Positions 36,600-47,865 of a stretch of 64,000 bases of DNA are shown in pieces; within the stretch, counting starts at the first letter, position 1, and each line of letters begins with the position of its first letter. Under the pieces are notes generated by a model. It was not told where the DNA came from. It saw only the letters and a list, made by a program, of their open reading frames with translations, and ran no database searches. Origin of the DNA: Cornus controversa (Eukaryota; Streptophyta; Magnoliopsida; Cornales; Cornaceae); NCBI GenBank assembly GCA_026545225.1, contig CM048849.1, positions 46,596,336-46,660,335 on the forward strand, in the 5' to 3' direction. The position numbers and the translations under genes are program-made.

Positions 36600-37194
36600 T
36601 TAAGGGTAATGTTTTTTTTCTACGTGAAAAGAGAGAATTTATTAAGAGAGGTAAATATTTTTTTGGATAAGTATTTTTTGGGTTATGTTAAAAGGGATAA
36701 CTCTTTTTTTTTTTTTGGATACCTTTATTTTTATTTTTATTTTGTGTACCGTTAAAATAAATAATTTATTCAACAGAGATAATAATTTTTTTGGATCTTT
36801 ATTTCTTGGAATTCTATCAAAAGAGATTTTATTCAATAAGATAACTGTTTTTTGGATTTTTTTTCTTTTTTCAGTTCTTGTCAAAAGAGATAATTTATTC
36901 AACAAAAATAACTTTTTTTTTATACATTTTTATTTTTGGTCATGCCAAAAGAGATAATTTATTTAACATAGATAACTTTTTTTTTTAATCCTATTAAAAG
37001 AGATAACTTATTCGAATGAGATAAAAAGAAAATTTGGGTCTTATGTTTTTGGGTATTTTTTCTAAATCCGATCAAAAGAAACCGAAAACATTAACAATTG
37101 GAGATAAATAGGATGATATCTGAAGGGTGGTTTTGTGTCATTTCGTTTAAAATGGAGTGCAAACTTAGAAAATGAAAGTGCGAATATCGTCTCC
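36600..37194. mobile_element. Truncated TIR element in inverted orientation
   Basis: It ends at 37194 with GCGAATATCGTCTCC preceded by GGAGTGCAAACTT, the right-end signature of the family at 37552, 44937 and 47866. Its interior is the family's AT-rich degenerate repeat (AGAGATAATTTATTCAAC) in opposite orientation. The other end was not found. The open frames at 36642-36957 are artefacts of this repeat. Confidence 0.5.
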
Positions 37195-37463
37195 TTATTT
37201 ATATCATCTCTGTCCTTAGTTTTTAGGATAAAAATATAGTGATATCCTCTGATATTTGGTCTAATTACACATGACAGTCATGCTTGACGTTTATTATATC
37301 GTGTTCCCTTAAGATTTGACGTGTGTCATCAATGACTTACCCTCTTGTTATGAAATTTCAAAAAATGACGTAATTGCTCTTGACTACAAAGAAATGACAA
37401 AAATACTATTAAGACATTGACAAAATTACCCTTGAAATATGTATAAAATACTCCCTAGTATTA

Positions 37464-37476
<13 letters not shown>

Positions 37477-37520
<44 letters not shown>
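37477..37520. repeat. (TG)n microsatellite
   Basis: About 20 TG units within the outer MITE, next to a short (TA)n run. Confidence 0.85.
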
Positions 37521-37522
<2 letters not shown>

Positions 37523-37551
37523 CAAGATAGGTATTTCACATTAAAAGTTTT

Positions 37552-38429
37552 GGGAGGCGATATTCGCACTCCCATTTTTTACGTTTGCACTCCTATCTTA
37601 GGAAAAATATCACTTTTAACTTTCATTTACATGTGAATCATTAACTTTTTTCAAAATACTAAACTACCCTTTCAGACATCCTATTTGTCTCTTATCTTTA
37701 ATGTTTTTGGTTTTTTTGATTGGATCCAAAAAAATACTTGGAAAAATTAATCAAAAAAAATTCTCTATTTTTACAAGACCCAAAAAAAATTATCTATATT
37801 GAATAAATTATTTCTTTTGACAAGACCAAAATATATATAGATATATATCTGTCAAAGAAATTATATCTTTTGGCATGAGATAAAAAATATATCTCTGTTG
37901 AATAAATTATTTCTTTTGGTCGGAATTAAAAATTAAAAAGTACCCAAAAAATAGTTATTATTGTTAAATAAATTTTCTCTTGACAGGACCCAAAAAAAAA
38001 GTACATAAAAAAATTTATTCTTATTGAATAAACAATTTACATTGAGAGTATGAAAAAAAAAGTTATTGTTATTCAATAAATTATATCTTTTGATAGGTTC
38101 AAAAAAAGAAATTATCTCTATTGGAAGAAGAAAAAAATATTATTTTTGTTGAATAAATTATCCATTTGACAAGATATAAAAAAAAGGACTAAAGAAAGTA
38201 AAAAAGGTAAAAAAAAATTATTTCTTTTGATAGGACACAAAAAAAAACAAAATAAAGAAACTAAAAAAGATAAAAAAGAGTTTAACTTGATAGGATAAAG
38301 GGTAGTTGTGATATTATAAAATAAGAGATGATGTATTAATTTGTTTAGGAACTATCTTGTCATTTTCTTTGAAAGTAAAAGGTAGGTGGAAAGCAATTGT
38401 TGAAAAAAGGAGTGCGAATATTGCCTCCC
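37552..38429. mobile_element. TIR element of the GGGAGGCGATATTCGC family, nested
   Basis: The left end is GGGAGGCGATATTCGCACTC. The right end is its complement in slightly decayed form (GGAGTGCGAATATTGCCTCCC on the plus strand). Flanking 8-base repeats are AAAGTTTT and AAAGTTTA. The interior is a degenerate AT-rich array of TTGAATAAATTATCTCTTTT-like units and is non-coding. Size of target duplication suggests hAT affinity; the superfamily is not proven. Confidence 0.65.
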
Positions 38430-38567
38430 AAAGTTTATCTATTTAAAAATATTAAGGGTAAAAAGGATATTTTATAATATCAAAGGATATACGGTATAAT
38501 AAATGTTAAACATAATTGTCGTGTGTAATTAGACCAAATCTTAAGAAATTTCAGTGTATTTTATCCT

Positions 38568-40765
38568 AATTTTTTATGCATTATATAGTTTATGCACATA
38601 TTTATAAAGGAGATAGGAATTTCAATGAAGGACAAAAATCTATCAATTTTATGGTTGACTAAGCACTCACTTTTATCAATGCCCTGGTTAGGAATCTGGA
38701 TAAGGAAATATGCAAACTATAATAAGTTGAAAAATGCAATTAACTACATAGTTAATGATTTGCATCAATATTGCAACTCAGTTCAATTAACAACTTGTTT
38801 AGCTCTTTTTTTCTCTCTCCTTTTCCTTTATGGTGTGAAAAATTTAAAAAACACCCAAGAACATAGTAAGACAGAGACCTTGATCCATATGACAACTGGC
38901 AAGGCTATATATGCATCTCCGAATCTTACAGATTTTAAATGTCCCAAATAACATGGGGATATAACCTTTGAAAAAAGGGCTCTATTTTTCTTTTACTGAG
39001 AGCGTACATTATTTTACAGAGAACGTACATTTTGGGCCTTCAAATATGGAGCGCCTCATTTTACTAACCAAATGCAATATTACTATTAAGCCTTATTAAA
39101 AAAAAAATTATTAACTATGCTCCATTTAAATTTTTTTTTTTAGATTTAAATTCCCATGTTTTATTAGTAATTGCAATTTTTTACAAGTTTTTAACACTTA
39201 CAATTGTTGGGCCTTCAAATATGGAGCGCCTCATTTTACTAACCAAATGCAATACTACTATTAAGCCTTATTAAAAAAAAAAATTATTAACTATGCTCCA
39301 TTTAAATTTTTTTTTTTAGATTTAAATTCCCATGTTTTTCTAGTAATTCTAATTTTTTACAAGTTTTTAACAATTGTTGGCTACTATTATCATGTTTTTT
39401 CATAAGCTATAAAAAATAAAAAAGATTTCTCTAAGGTTGTTTCACTAATATATGTGTATATATGCACATTAATTGCTAGAGAGATGCTTAATTAGATAAT
39501 TCTCACATTTCAATTTTGGACTACCTTGCTAGTTGACTTGTGCCTCCTACATAGGTTAGTAACTGAAAGCATAATTAATAAAAAAAAAAATAATAACAAC
39601 TAAAAATTCATAAGTAGATCATGAATTATATTAAATAATCTTAACAAATTCAATAAAAATCATTAAAATTCAATAAAAATGTATTTTTATAGAATTACAA
39701 AATAAAAAATTGTGTATTAGTTCGTTTTTGAGCTCTACGTGCAATCTCGAATAAAATTCAAGAATGTGATAATCGATTTAATTACGTTATATCAATACAG
39801 ACTTGATTCCTTTACACAGTGACCATGTCCGTTAGTGTAGTCGCGACTGCGAACCTTAATACAAAAGGCCTCGCATTTAAAAGTCCGCTTAGGACCTCTC
39901 CTCTATGATTAATTTTCTAATGTAATCTTCTCGAAAATATGAAATATAGCATTCCTTTGACCTGCATGCTAATTTTTTTTTTTCAATTTTTTATTTTTGG
40001 TGAAAATTGCTTGATACTATAAAAGTGAATTGCGCCGGCTGTTTTCCTTGATGTTTGTTGGAGGTTATTGCATGATTATATACATATTTACATATGTTTT
40101 TTTGTTCATCTTTTTGTTTAATTTATGTAACTTTGCATAACAAATGATTATATACCAAAAAGGTATTCAAAATTGGACCTTCTATTTCCTCGTGGTGTCA
40201 CATCACTGTAGAATATGCTATATACATCAGCATTTTGAATTTTTTAGCATGACTACCTTAATGTTTAGGCAATATTTACACAGATATGGAAATGACCAAG
40301 GTAATCAAAGCCTTGGGTCCTTGAAACCTGTTGATAAAATAGGAAAGAAATTGAGAAAAAATTCCAAGATGGTAATTAATTTTCCTTTCCACAAGTGCTA
40401 ACAATATCAGTAGTTTCAACGTTACATCGTCTACCATGCATGCTCTACATGGTGACAGCACAAGTTTAATGCTTATTTTATTTTTTATTCTATGAACATT
40501 TGAGTAAGATTAGAGCTCTGGTGAACAAACTTGTTTATGTGTATGGAAGTTGTTTTGCAATATACTTGAAAAAATCGATGTCTGGTCTTTTAAATGCCCC
40601 AATGCATGGTTCGTTTTCTGGGGACTGCTTGGCTCTTTATATTAGATTAGCATTATGGTTTAGTTTTGGACTAAACCCATTTGTATTAGAGTTTGCAAAA
40701 ATGCAAATGGGTAAAAGAGCAGTTTGCAAAACAACAAATTGATAATGAAAATGGTAATGTGATGG
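38568..40765. other. Intergenic DNA homologous to both receptor units and to 50.5-52.7 kb
   Basis: 38568-38830 matches the distal flank seen at 13815-14090 and 26918-27110. 39033-39380 is a tandem duplication of about 175 bases starting GGGCCTTCAAATATGGAGCG. 39600-40300 matches 51960-52690. The open frames at 38592-38951, 40144-40401 and 40500-40742 carry no family signature. Confidence 0.5.
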
Positions 40766-41000
40766 AATTATAGTACATGACAATATATTATTGCATACAT
40801 GCCAACACATCCATCTAAAAAACGTAGAAGAAAACAACAAAGCAAATCACAAAAAACTCCACTTGTTTGTGCATACACACACATGCCTACACAGATCACA
40901 CAAATTACTATGTTTCACTTCCTACACAGATCACATGAATTACTATGTTTCACTTACAAACAAATAGATTATAGACATTCTCATCAACAAGATTAATTTT

Positions 41001-41790
41001 TCAATGAGCCCATCTTCTTTGCAAACGAGCCACTCTCAATGCTGTCCATGAACTAAAAGTAAGCATGCCTCCATGACTTCTTCTCAATAAGTACCAAAGA
41101 CAACCCAAAATCCAACAACAAATCCAGGTCCTATATATGCTAAAATAGAACCATGCCATGTCAAGATCATTTTCATTGCTATCGTCATCCAGACCTCCTT
41201 CATTGAAAGGAGGCACATTAGATGTATCATCACGTGGCCACGTAGTTGGAAGAGGGAGTCCATATAGTAGAGGGTTACGTTCATAAATGGATGGATCATC
41301 TAGTGTTTGCAGCTTATTTCTGGTTGGAATATTTCCCAACAAGTTGTTGTGGGACAAGTTCAAGTGAGCCAGAAAAGTTAATGAATACAAACTTTATGAA
41401 ATTGATCACGAGAAATTGTTGTTCGAAACATCCAAGGTTTTCAACAACCACAAATTTTTGATTCGGACAGATAATTCATTGAAAAATTTAACGTACCAAG
41501 TGCGACAAGGCTCGTTATCTCTAGAGTAATTTCAAAAGAGATTCCGTTATAACACCTTCCCAAGAATTATGCTCAAAATTTAGATGTACGAGTTTTGAGA
41601 GTTGTCCAAAACTTTGAGGAATGACTCCATTCATCTTATTGAAGGAGATGTCCAATTCCTACAAGGATGACAAATTTCCAATTGATTTCGGAATTGAACC
41701 CGAAAAATAGTTGATGGAGAGGTACAATTGTTGAAGATTGTTGAGCATTCTTATTGTATTGGGCAGTTCCCCTTCAAAAGAGTTAGGTTA
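41001..41790 (-). pseudogene. RLP3: broken third copy of the EIX-like receptor gene
   Basis: From the 3' end: a C-cap and juxtamembrane region (NPLLYGLPLPT, NENDLDMAWFY), then a frameshift, with the membrane span continuing in another frame as IGPGFVVGFWVVFGT. Further upstream LRR sequence is broken by stops. At about 41535 the alignment jumps some 1.1 kb, from the LRR near GEIPQEI to the one near TEAQLINLT. It then ends at about 41789 where transposon-derived DNA begins, so the N-terminal half is lost. Only one 72-base LRR unit is present. The C-cap cysteine CGLPLP is changed to YGLPLP. Confidence 0.85.
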
Positions 41791-42128
41791 ATATCAAAAG
41801 GACTTTGATAAGGTCTTCGTAAAAGAAATTTTGTTAGAAAGAATTTAGGAGAAAAAAGACGTTTGACTAGTGTATTTTTTAAATATACTTTAACTTTTAA
41901 ATTATTTTTTTCTTAGACAATATTATCCCTTATCCTTAACAATGATTACAACCCTTAGAAAATATGAAGTCGATAATGGAAGGAAGCTATGGTGGCGGCT
42001 GTGGAGGTGGCGATGCTGGTGGAGGTAGTGGTGGTGGAAGGCAGTGGTGGAGGTGGAAGTGGAGGTAGCGGTGATAGTGGTGGTGGTGGTGGTGGCAATG
42101 GAGGAAAGCGGTGACAGTGATGGTGGGC
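41791..42128. mobile_element. Transposon fragment with GGT-rich minisatellite replacing the RLP3 N-terminal half
   Basis: This is the reverse complement of part of the inner element at 45638-46440. It shares the flank with AAGTCGATAATGGAAGGAAG and the GGTGGTGGAGG-type repeat. It begins directly after RLP3 LRR sequence and ends at GTGGGCCATAT, which belongs to the receptor promoter. Confidence 0.65.
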
Positions 42129-42691
42129 CATATACTAATAATTATAATAATAATAATTAATTATATTACTTATCAGTAATCTTGCACCAAAGATTTCCCA
42201 TATAGGATTATTACACCAATAATTATGAATCCTTCAAATCGTTCTACTTTATACTAAATGTGTTCCATCTTGCATCATTTACTAACTCTGCCTTTTCTTT
42301 ATACGGTATATTAGTTAGAAATTTTTTTTTTTATACAGTATATTAGTTAAAAAAAGACATGAAAATTTTTATTTCTTAGAGAAAGTTTTATGAAATTTCA
42401 ATAATGCCTTTTGATTAATTTCATGCCATTCAAACCATAACATGGTAATTTCCAATAATTTTCTTGAAAAGTTGTTATAATAATCAAATAAACAATAAAA
42501 AATAAATATATTTTTCTTTCATTCACTTAACTTAATTTCTTTTACTTTCATTTTTTGCTATTATTTTCCACCTAAATAAACCAAGTCCAACGAAAATCAA
42601 ATGTCCAACAGGAATCTTCCATTTTAGTTCACAACTCCTCTTATTTTACCTTTCATCAATTATACATTTATGTATATTATATTCATTTATG

Positions 42692-42733
<42 letters not shown>

Positions 42734-43186
42734 GGAAATAGTAATTCCTATCAGGCATGGAAAAATGAAAGGCCTTCAATAAGTTGTTCAGTAATCTCAA
42801 GTCAACGAGATAGTCCACTGCCGAGATAGTCATCAGAAGCGTCAAGTGGAATCTTTGTACATATATATCTTTTTATTTCAGTTTTTATATTTACCATAAT
42901 ATTGTGATATTATTCTTTATAATTTATGTGAAGTATATTGGGCTGCTCATATTGATTGCATTATTCAAGGGAGATATTTATCGAAAAATACTATTCAATA
43001 ATGAGATGACGCTTTGTGAATTTACACACATTTGATTAATATTAAAATATAAAATATATTAATATTTCAGCTTTAGTGACAGCCAATACTCTACTTTCTA
43101 TCTGAAATTAATGGACCTGATTTTAAATTGAGAGGTTAATCGTATTCCGATAACTTTACGTAATACAGAGTTTGATCTTTTTGAAG
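42129..43186 (-). promoter_or_regulatory. Orphan receptor promoter region of RLP3
   Basis: It matches the upstream DNA of RLP1 and RLP2, but the proximal 100 bases and ATG are absent. It retains both the GTGGGCCATAT block (kept by RLP1) and the CCCATATAGGATTATTACAC block (kept by RLP2). A (TA)n run lies at about 42702-42732. Confidence 0.6.
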
Positions 43187-43482
43187 TGACAGTGAAAAAC
43201 TTGATAGATAAGTCACTCTCACTGCCACTCTACATAAATGAGATTTTCACCTCATATGTCAAGCATTTTCTCTTTTTTTTTCTAAGAAACACGGAATACA
43301 ATTTCCAAAAAAAAATGAAACTTCAATATGAAAAAAAAATGGAATCAAGTTGAAAATTAAATTATATCACAATTCAACCACAAGCTTTTGGACACACAAC
43401 ACACTAACCAGATAAATAGTAATTTCTATGAGTGATAATTTTTACCGTATGGTACAGTGTATATATGTTACGCCAACAACGA

Positions 43483-43843
43483 TTGAGTGATCGAGATGTG
43501 ATTGTCACAAAACAAGGTCTCTCTGGTCCCCACACTCTATGGTATCATATGGGTTACGTGATGGTGTATAGAGTCTTTGAAGACGACACAGTGGCCCGGG
43601 AAAGATAATGTCTTTATACTCGATCATCACCCTGGTCCCACTATTGAGTGAGATGTGATTGTCACAATACAAAGTCTCTCTGGTCCCCACACTCTATGGT
43701 ATCGTATGAGTTACGTGATAGTGTATAGAGTCTTCGAAGACGACATAGTGAAAAAGATAATGCCTTTATACTTGATCATCACCCTGGTCCCCACTATTGA
43801 GTGAGATGTGATTGTCACAAAACAAAGTCTCTTTGGTCTCCAC
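43483..43843. repeat. Tandem repeats of about 155 bp
   Basis: Two full units and one partial unit of the family described at 34748. The array is interrupted by the element at 43844 and resumes at 44359-44620. Confidence 0.8.
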
Positions 43844-44358
43844 CTAGAAAGCATGGACACGGACACGGGACACGGGTACGACACGACACGGACACGGCGA
43901 TACGGGAAATTTTAAAAAAATAGGACACGGACACGGCGAGGATACAGCTATAAAATAATAATATAAAATATTAATTATTCAATAAAAAAATACTACATTA
44001 CATAAATAATTCAATTCATCATCAAACAATTAAAAACCAAACAAACTTATGAACAAAAATAGACAAATAGATTAAAATAAATTAAAGAACCAGACTTATT
44101 TAGTCTTCTATATATATTTAGCTTAGATTTTAATCATAACTTAGTATCATATAATTTTCATCCGAAATATTTGAATATACATCACTGCTATGAAGTGTTC
44201 GATACGTTTTCGAGGAGTGTCCAAGAAGTGTCCAAGGAGTGTCCGAGAAGTGTCCTAAAAAGAAAAATGTCAGGACACGGGTACGAAGTATCTGACACGT
44301 GTCCGCGGAGTGTCCGACACGGGTACGGCACTCTCGGTGAAGTGTCCGTGCTTTCTAG
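43844..44358. mobile_element. 515-bp TIR element with perfect 8-base target duplication and matching empty site
   Basis: The left end is CTAGAAAGCATGGACACGG. The right end in reverse complement is CTAGAAAGCACGGACAC. The flanks are GTCTCCAC at 43836-43843 and 44359-44366. The tandem copy at 47285-47300 has the site once (GTTTCCAC), uninterrupted. Subterminal GGACACG/GTGTCC motifs are dense at both ends, as expected for transposase-binding sites. It is non-coding. Target size suggests hAT; the end sequence does not match the usual hAT consensus. Confidence 0.8.
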
Positions 44359-44620
44359 GTCTCCACACTTTATGGTATCATATCAGTTATGTGATGGTGT
44401 ATAAAGTCTTCGAAGACGACATAGTGAGAAAGATAATGTCTTTATACTCGATCATCACCCTGGTCCCCACTATTGAGTGAGATGTGATTGTCATAAAACA
44501 AAGTCTCTCTTGTCCCCACACTCTATGGTATCGTATGGGTTACGTGATGGTGTATAGAGTCTTCGAAGATAACATAGTGGGAAAGATAATGTCTTTATAC
44601 TCAATCATCACCCCCACAAC
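44359..44620. repeat. Tandem repeats of about 155 bp
   Basis: Continuation of the 43483-43843 array after the TIR element insertion. Confidence 0.75.
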
Positions 44621-44689
44621 AAAATTCTTAAAATTAAATGACACTGCACGACTACAACTACGAGTTTACGACTAGGAGAGAGTTGATTT

Positions 44690-44936
44690 CTCTTTTCCTA
44701 ACTCCTGCAGAAATTAAAATGTCACAATAGGCAGGTGATTGGAGTGACTAGAAAAAATAAGGACACTAATAAAAGTGTAAGAAAGAATTGGGAGTAACAC
44801 CACTTAATGAAAAAAATTAAAAATAATAGATTTAGATGGGTTGAACACATAGACCGAAGGACTACAGACGCCCTAGTCAAAGAAAGAAGACTAATTGTTA
44901 TAAAAGATAAGAGATAGAGATGACGATAAAAACTAA
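44690..44936 (+). pseudogene. Reverse-transcriptase C-terminal relic, interrupted by a TIR element
   Basis: The plus-strand frame gives GVTRKNKDTNKSVRKNW and, further on, RFRWVEHIDRRTTDALVK, similar to non-LTR reverse-transcriptase tails. The relic is cut at 44936 by the 1.65-kb element and resumes at 46595. Confidence 0.5.
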
Positions 44937-46586
44937 GGGAGGCGATATTCGCACTCCCCTTTTCTTCAGTTGCACTCCTATATTAAATTAAATGTCACTT
45001 TCAACCTTAATTTCACATGTAAATGATTACTTCTTTTTTTTCAAAATACTAAACTACCTCCAATTTTTAATGTTTTCGGACTCTTTCGACATGATATACA
45101 AAAAATATCAAAAAAAAAAATACCCAAAAAAAAATAACCCAAAAAAAAGTTATCTATGGTAAATAAATTATCTCTTTTGACAAGACCAAAAAAAAAATAT
45201 CTTTGTTAAATAAATTATCTCTTTTGGTAGGAACCAAAAATTAAAAAGTAACCAAAAAAAAAAAGAAGTTATCCTTGTTGAATAAATTATATCTTTTGAC
45301 AGGACCTAAGAACAAAGTACCTAAAAAAAATTTATTCTTGTTAAATAAAGTATCTTCATTGAGAGGACCCAAAAATAAGGTATCTTTATTATAAATTACC
45401 TCTTTTGATAGGATCAAAAATTTTTTTTATCTTTGTTCAATAAATTATCTCTTTTGGAAGGACCCAAAAAAAAAAAGTAATCTTTGTTGAATAAATTATC
45501 CCATTTGACGGGATAAAAAAAACTTGATGAAAAAGTTATCAAAAAAAAAAAAAGTACTAAATAAAGTAAAGAAGGTAAAATTATTTATTTATTTTCAGAG
45601 GAACCAAAAAAACAAAAATGGTAATAAAGAAATTAAAGAAGCTGAGCTTCCTGAGGCCTCAAAAAGTTCTTTCAGGCATCAAAAGTCATTTTTTTAAAAA
45701 TTGTAATGTTTGGTTACACATATGTAAAGGCGTTTATGAAGAAGTCGGTGGCCAAGAAGCCCATTTCAGAGAAGTAAAAAAATGTTGCTTTTAGAACCTC
45801 TTTTTAGGAAGAAAATTTTCTTTTGAAATAAATTTGTTATTTTACTAATTTGTCTATATACTTCTTATATATTAACAAGATTGTGCTATATTCTCTTTTG
45901 GTCTCTCGTTCCTCCATTGCCATCGCTACCACCGCCTTCCACAACCACCACTACTACCACCTCCACCTCCACCACCACCGCCACCTCCACTACCACCACC
46001 ACCACCACCACCACTACCTCCACGGCCACGACCACCACCTCCCTCATCACGATCGCCATCGCTGCTTTCCACCACCATCGTTGTCGCCACCACCACCATC
46101 ACTGTCACCGCTTTCCACCACTACCACCACCACCACCACTATCACCGCTATTTCCACTTCCACCTCCACCACTACCTCCACCAGCATCGCCACCTCCACC
46201 GTCGCTACCATAACTTCCTTCCATTGTCGACTTCACGATTTCTAAGGGTTGTAATCGTTGTTAAGGATAAGGGATAATATTGTCAAAAAAAAATAATTTA
46301 AAAGTTAAAGTATATTTAAAAAATACATACACTAGCCAAATGTCTTTTTTCTCCTAAATTCCTTCTAACAAAATTCCTATTACGAAAGTCTTATCAATGA
46401 AGTCTTTTTGATATTAGGAAGCTCTCTCAAACGGGGCCTAAAGTTTATAGTATAAATGGTAGTTGTAGTATTGTAAAAGAAGAAATGATGTATTAATTAG
46501 TTTAGAAACTTTTTTGTCATTTCTTTTAAAAGAAAAAGACAAGTGGAGTGCAATTGTAAAAAATGGGAGTACAAATATCGTCTCCC
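44937..46586. mobile_element. 1.65-kb TIR element of the GGGAGGCGATATTCGC family
   Basis: The left end is GGGAGGCGATATTCGCACTC; the right end is its inverted form ending CGTCTCCC. The flanks are AAAACTAA and AAAAATAA. The relative at 35345-35370 shows the uninterrupted site (GAAAATGATATGG). The interior is AT-rich degenerate repeats plus a nested element at about 45638-46440. Confidence 0.7.
45638..46440. mobile_element. Nested element with GGCCCCGTTTGAG end and CCACCA-rich minisatellite
   Basis: The right end in reverse complement is GGCCCCGTTTGAGAGAGCTT, a terminus common among plant MITEs. The left end (AGCTTCCTGAGGCCTC) is degenerate. Comparison with 38250-38300 shows the host element without it. 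The centre (about 45905-46215) is a CCACCA/CCTCCA-rich minisatellite that opens Pro/Thr- or His-rich frames on the plus strand and a Gly-rich frame on the minus strand. I do not regard these as genes. Confidence 0.5.
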
Positions 46587-46933
46587 AAAAATAATATGGA
46601 ATAAGGTTCTTTTTACTTTAAAAAGATTAATATAGTGACAGTGAAAAACATGTCAGATAAGTCACTCCCACTGTCACTCTACATAAATGAGATTTTCAGC
46701 TCATATGTCGAGCATTTTCTTTTTTTTTTTTTCTAAGAAACACGGAATACAATTTCCGAAAAAAAATGAAACTTCAATATGAAAAAAAAAATGGAATCAA
46801 GTTGAAAATTAAATTGTATCACAATTCAACCACAAGCTTTTGGACACACAACACACTAACCAGATAAATAGTAATTTCTATGAGTGATAATTTTTACCGT
46901 ATGGTACAGTGTATATATGTTACGCCAACAACG

Positions 46934-47560
46934 ATTGAGTGATCGAGATGTGATTGTCACAAAACAAGGTCTCTCTGGTCCCCACACTCTATGGTATCAT
47001 ATGGGTTACGTGATGGTGTATAGAGTCTTTGAAGACGACACAGTGGCCCGGGAAAGATAATGTCTTTATACTCGATCATCACCCTGGTCCCACTATTGAG
47101 TGAGATGTGATTGTCACAATACAAAGTCTCTCTGGTCCCCATACTCTATGGTATCGTATGAGTTACGTGATAGTGTATAGAGTCTTCGAAGATGACATAG
47201 TGGAAAAGATAATGCCTTTATACTTGATCACCACCCTGGTCCCCACTATTGAGTGAGATGTGATTTTCACAAAACAAAGTCTCTTTGGTTTCCACACTTT
47301 ATGGTATCATATCGGTTATGTGATGGTGTATAAAGTCTTCGAAGACGACATAGTGGGAAAGATAATGTCTTTATACTCGATCATCACCCTGGTCCCCATT
47401 ATTGAGTGAGATGTGATTGTCATAAAACAAAGTCTCTCTTGTCCCCACACTCTATGGTATCGTATGGGTTACGTGATGGTGTATAGAGTCTTCGAAGACA
47501 ACATAGTGGGAAAGATAATGTCTTTATACTCAATCATCACCCCCATAACAAAATTCTTAA
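46934..47560. repeat. Tandem repeats of about 155 bp, four units
   Basis: An uninterrupted array of the family described at 34748. Units begin near 46958, 47115, 47268 and 47421 (CACAAAAC-type motif). Confidence 0.8.
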
Positions 47561-47644
47561 AATTAAATGACACTGCACAACTACAACTACGAGTTTACGA
47601 CTAGGAGAGAGTTGATTTCTCTTTTCCTAACTCCTGCAGAAATT

Positions 47645-47865
47645 AGAATGTCACAATAGGCAGGTGATTGGAGTGACTAGAAAAAATAAGGACACTAATA
47701 AAAGTGTAAGAAAGAATTGGGAGTAACACCACTTAATGAAAAAAATTAAAAATAATAGATTTAGATGGCTTGAACACATAGACCGGAGGACTACAGACGC
47801 CCTAGTCAAAGAAAGAAGACTAATTGTTATAAAAGATAAGAGATAGAGATGACGATAAAAAATAA
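47645..47865 (+). pseudogene. Reverse-transcriptase C-terminal relic, unit 2 copy
   Basis: The same remnant as at 44690-44936, again cut by the TIR element and resuming at 49547-49690. Confidence 0.45.

Larger units (their letters stand above)
37225..38567. mobile_element. MITE interrupted by a nested TIR element
   Basis: The outer ends are inverted repeats: AGGATAAAAATATAGTGA on the left and TCAGTGTATTTTATCCT on the right. Inner similarity extends about 70 bases (TCTAATTACACATGACAG versus AATTGTCGTGTGTAATTAGA). An element of 878 bases (37552-38429) sits inside. The empty site is seen in both receptor units near 13815 and 26918, where flanking sequence is continuous. Confidence 0.65.
43187..46636. 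repeat. Tandem duplication unit 1 (3.45 kb)
   Basis: A direct repeat of 46637-49588. The units share 155-bp arrays, the reverse-transcriptase relic and a TIR element. The junction is at ATATAGTGACAGTG, with a short overlap (AGT) between parental ends. Unit 1 is longer mainly because of the 515-base insertion at 43844-44358. Confidence 0.85.

Noticed and set aside
36642..36957. Lys/Ile/Asn-rich open frames on both strands
   Set aside because: They come from the A/T-rich degenerate repeat of a TIR element and are not conserved between copies.
45850..46245. His/Pro/Thr-rich and Gly-rich open frames (also 48770-49228)
   Set aside because: They are translations of a CCACCA-type minisatellite within a mobile element, with all frames open by composition.
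43483..47560. Regular 155-bp repeats considered as a CRISPR-like array
   Set aside because: The units are directly adjacent and similar over their whole length, with no unique spacers, in a plant nuclear setting.
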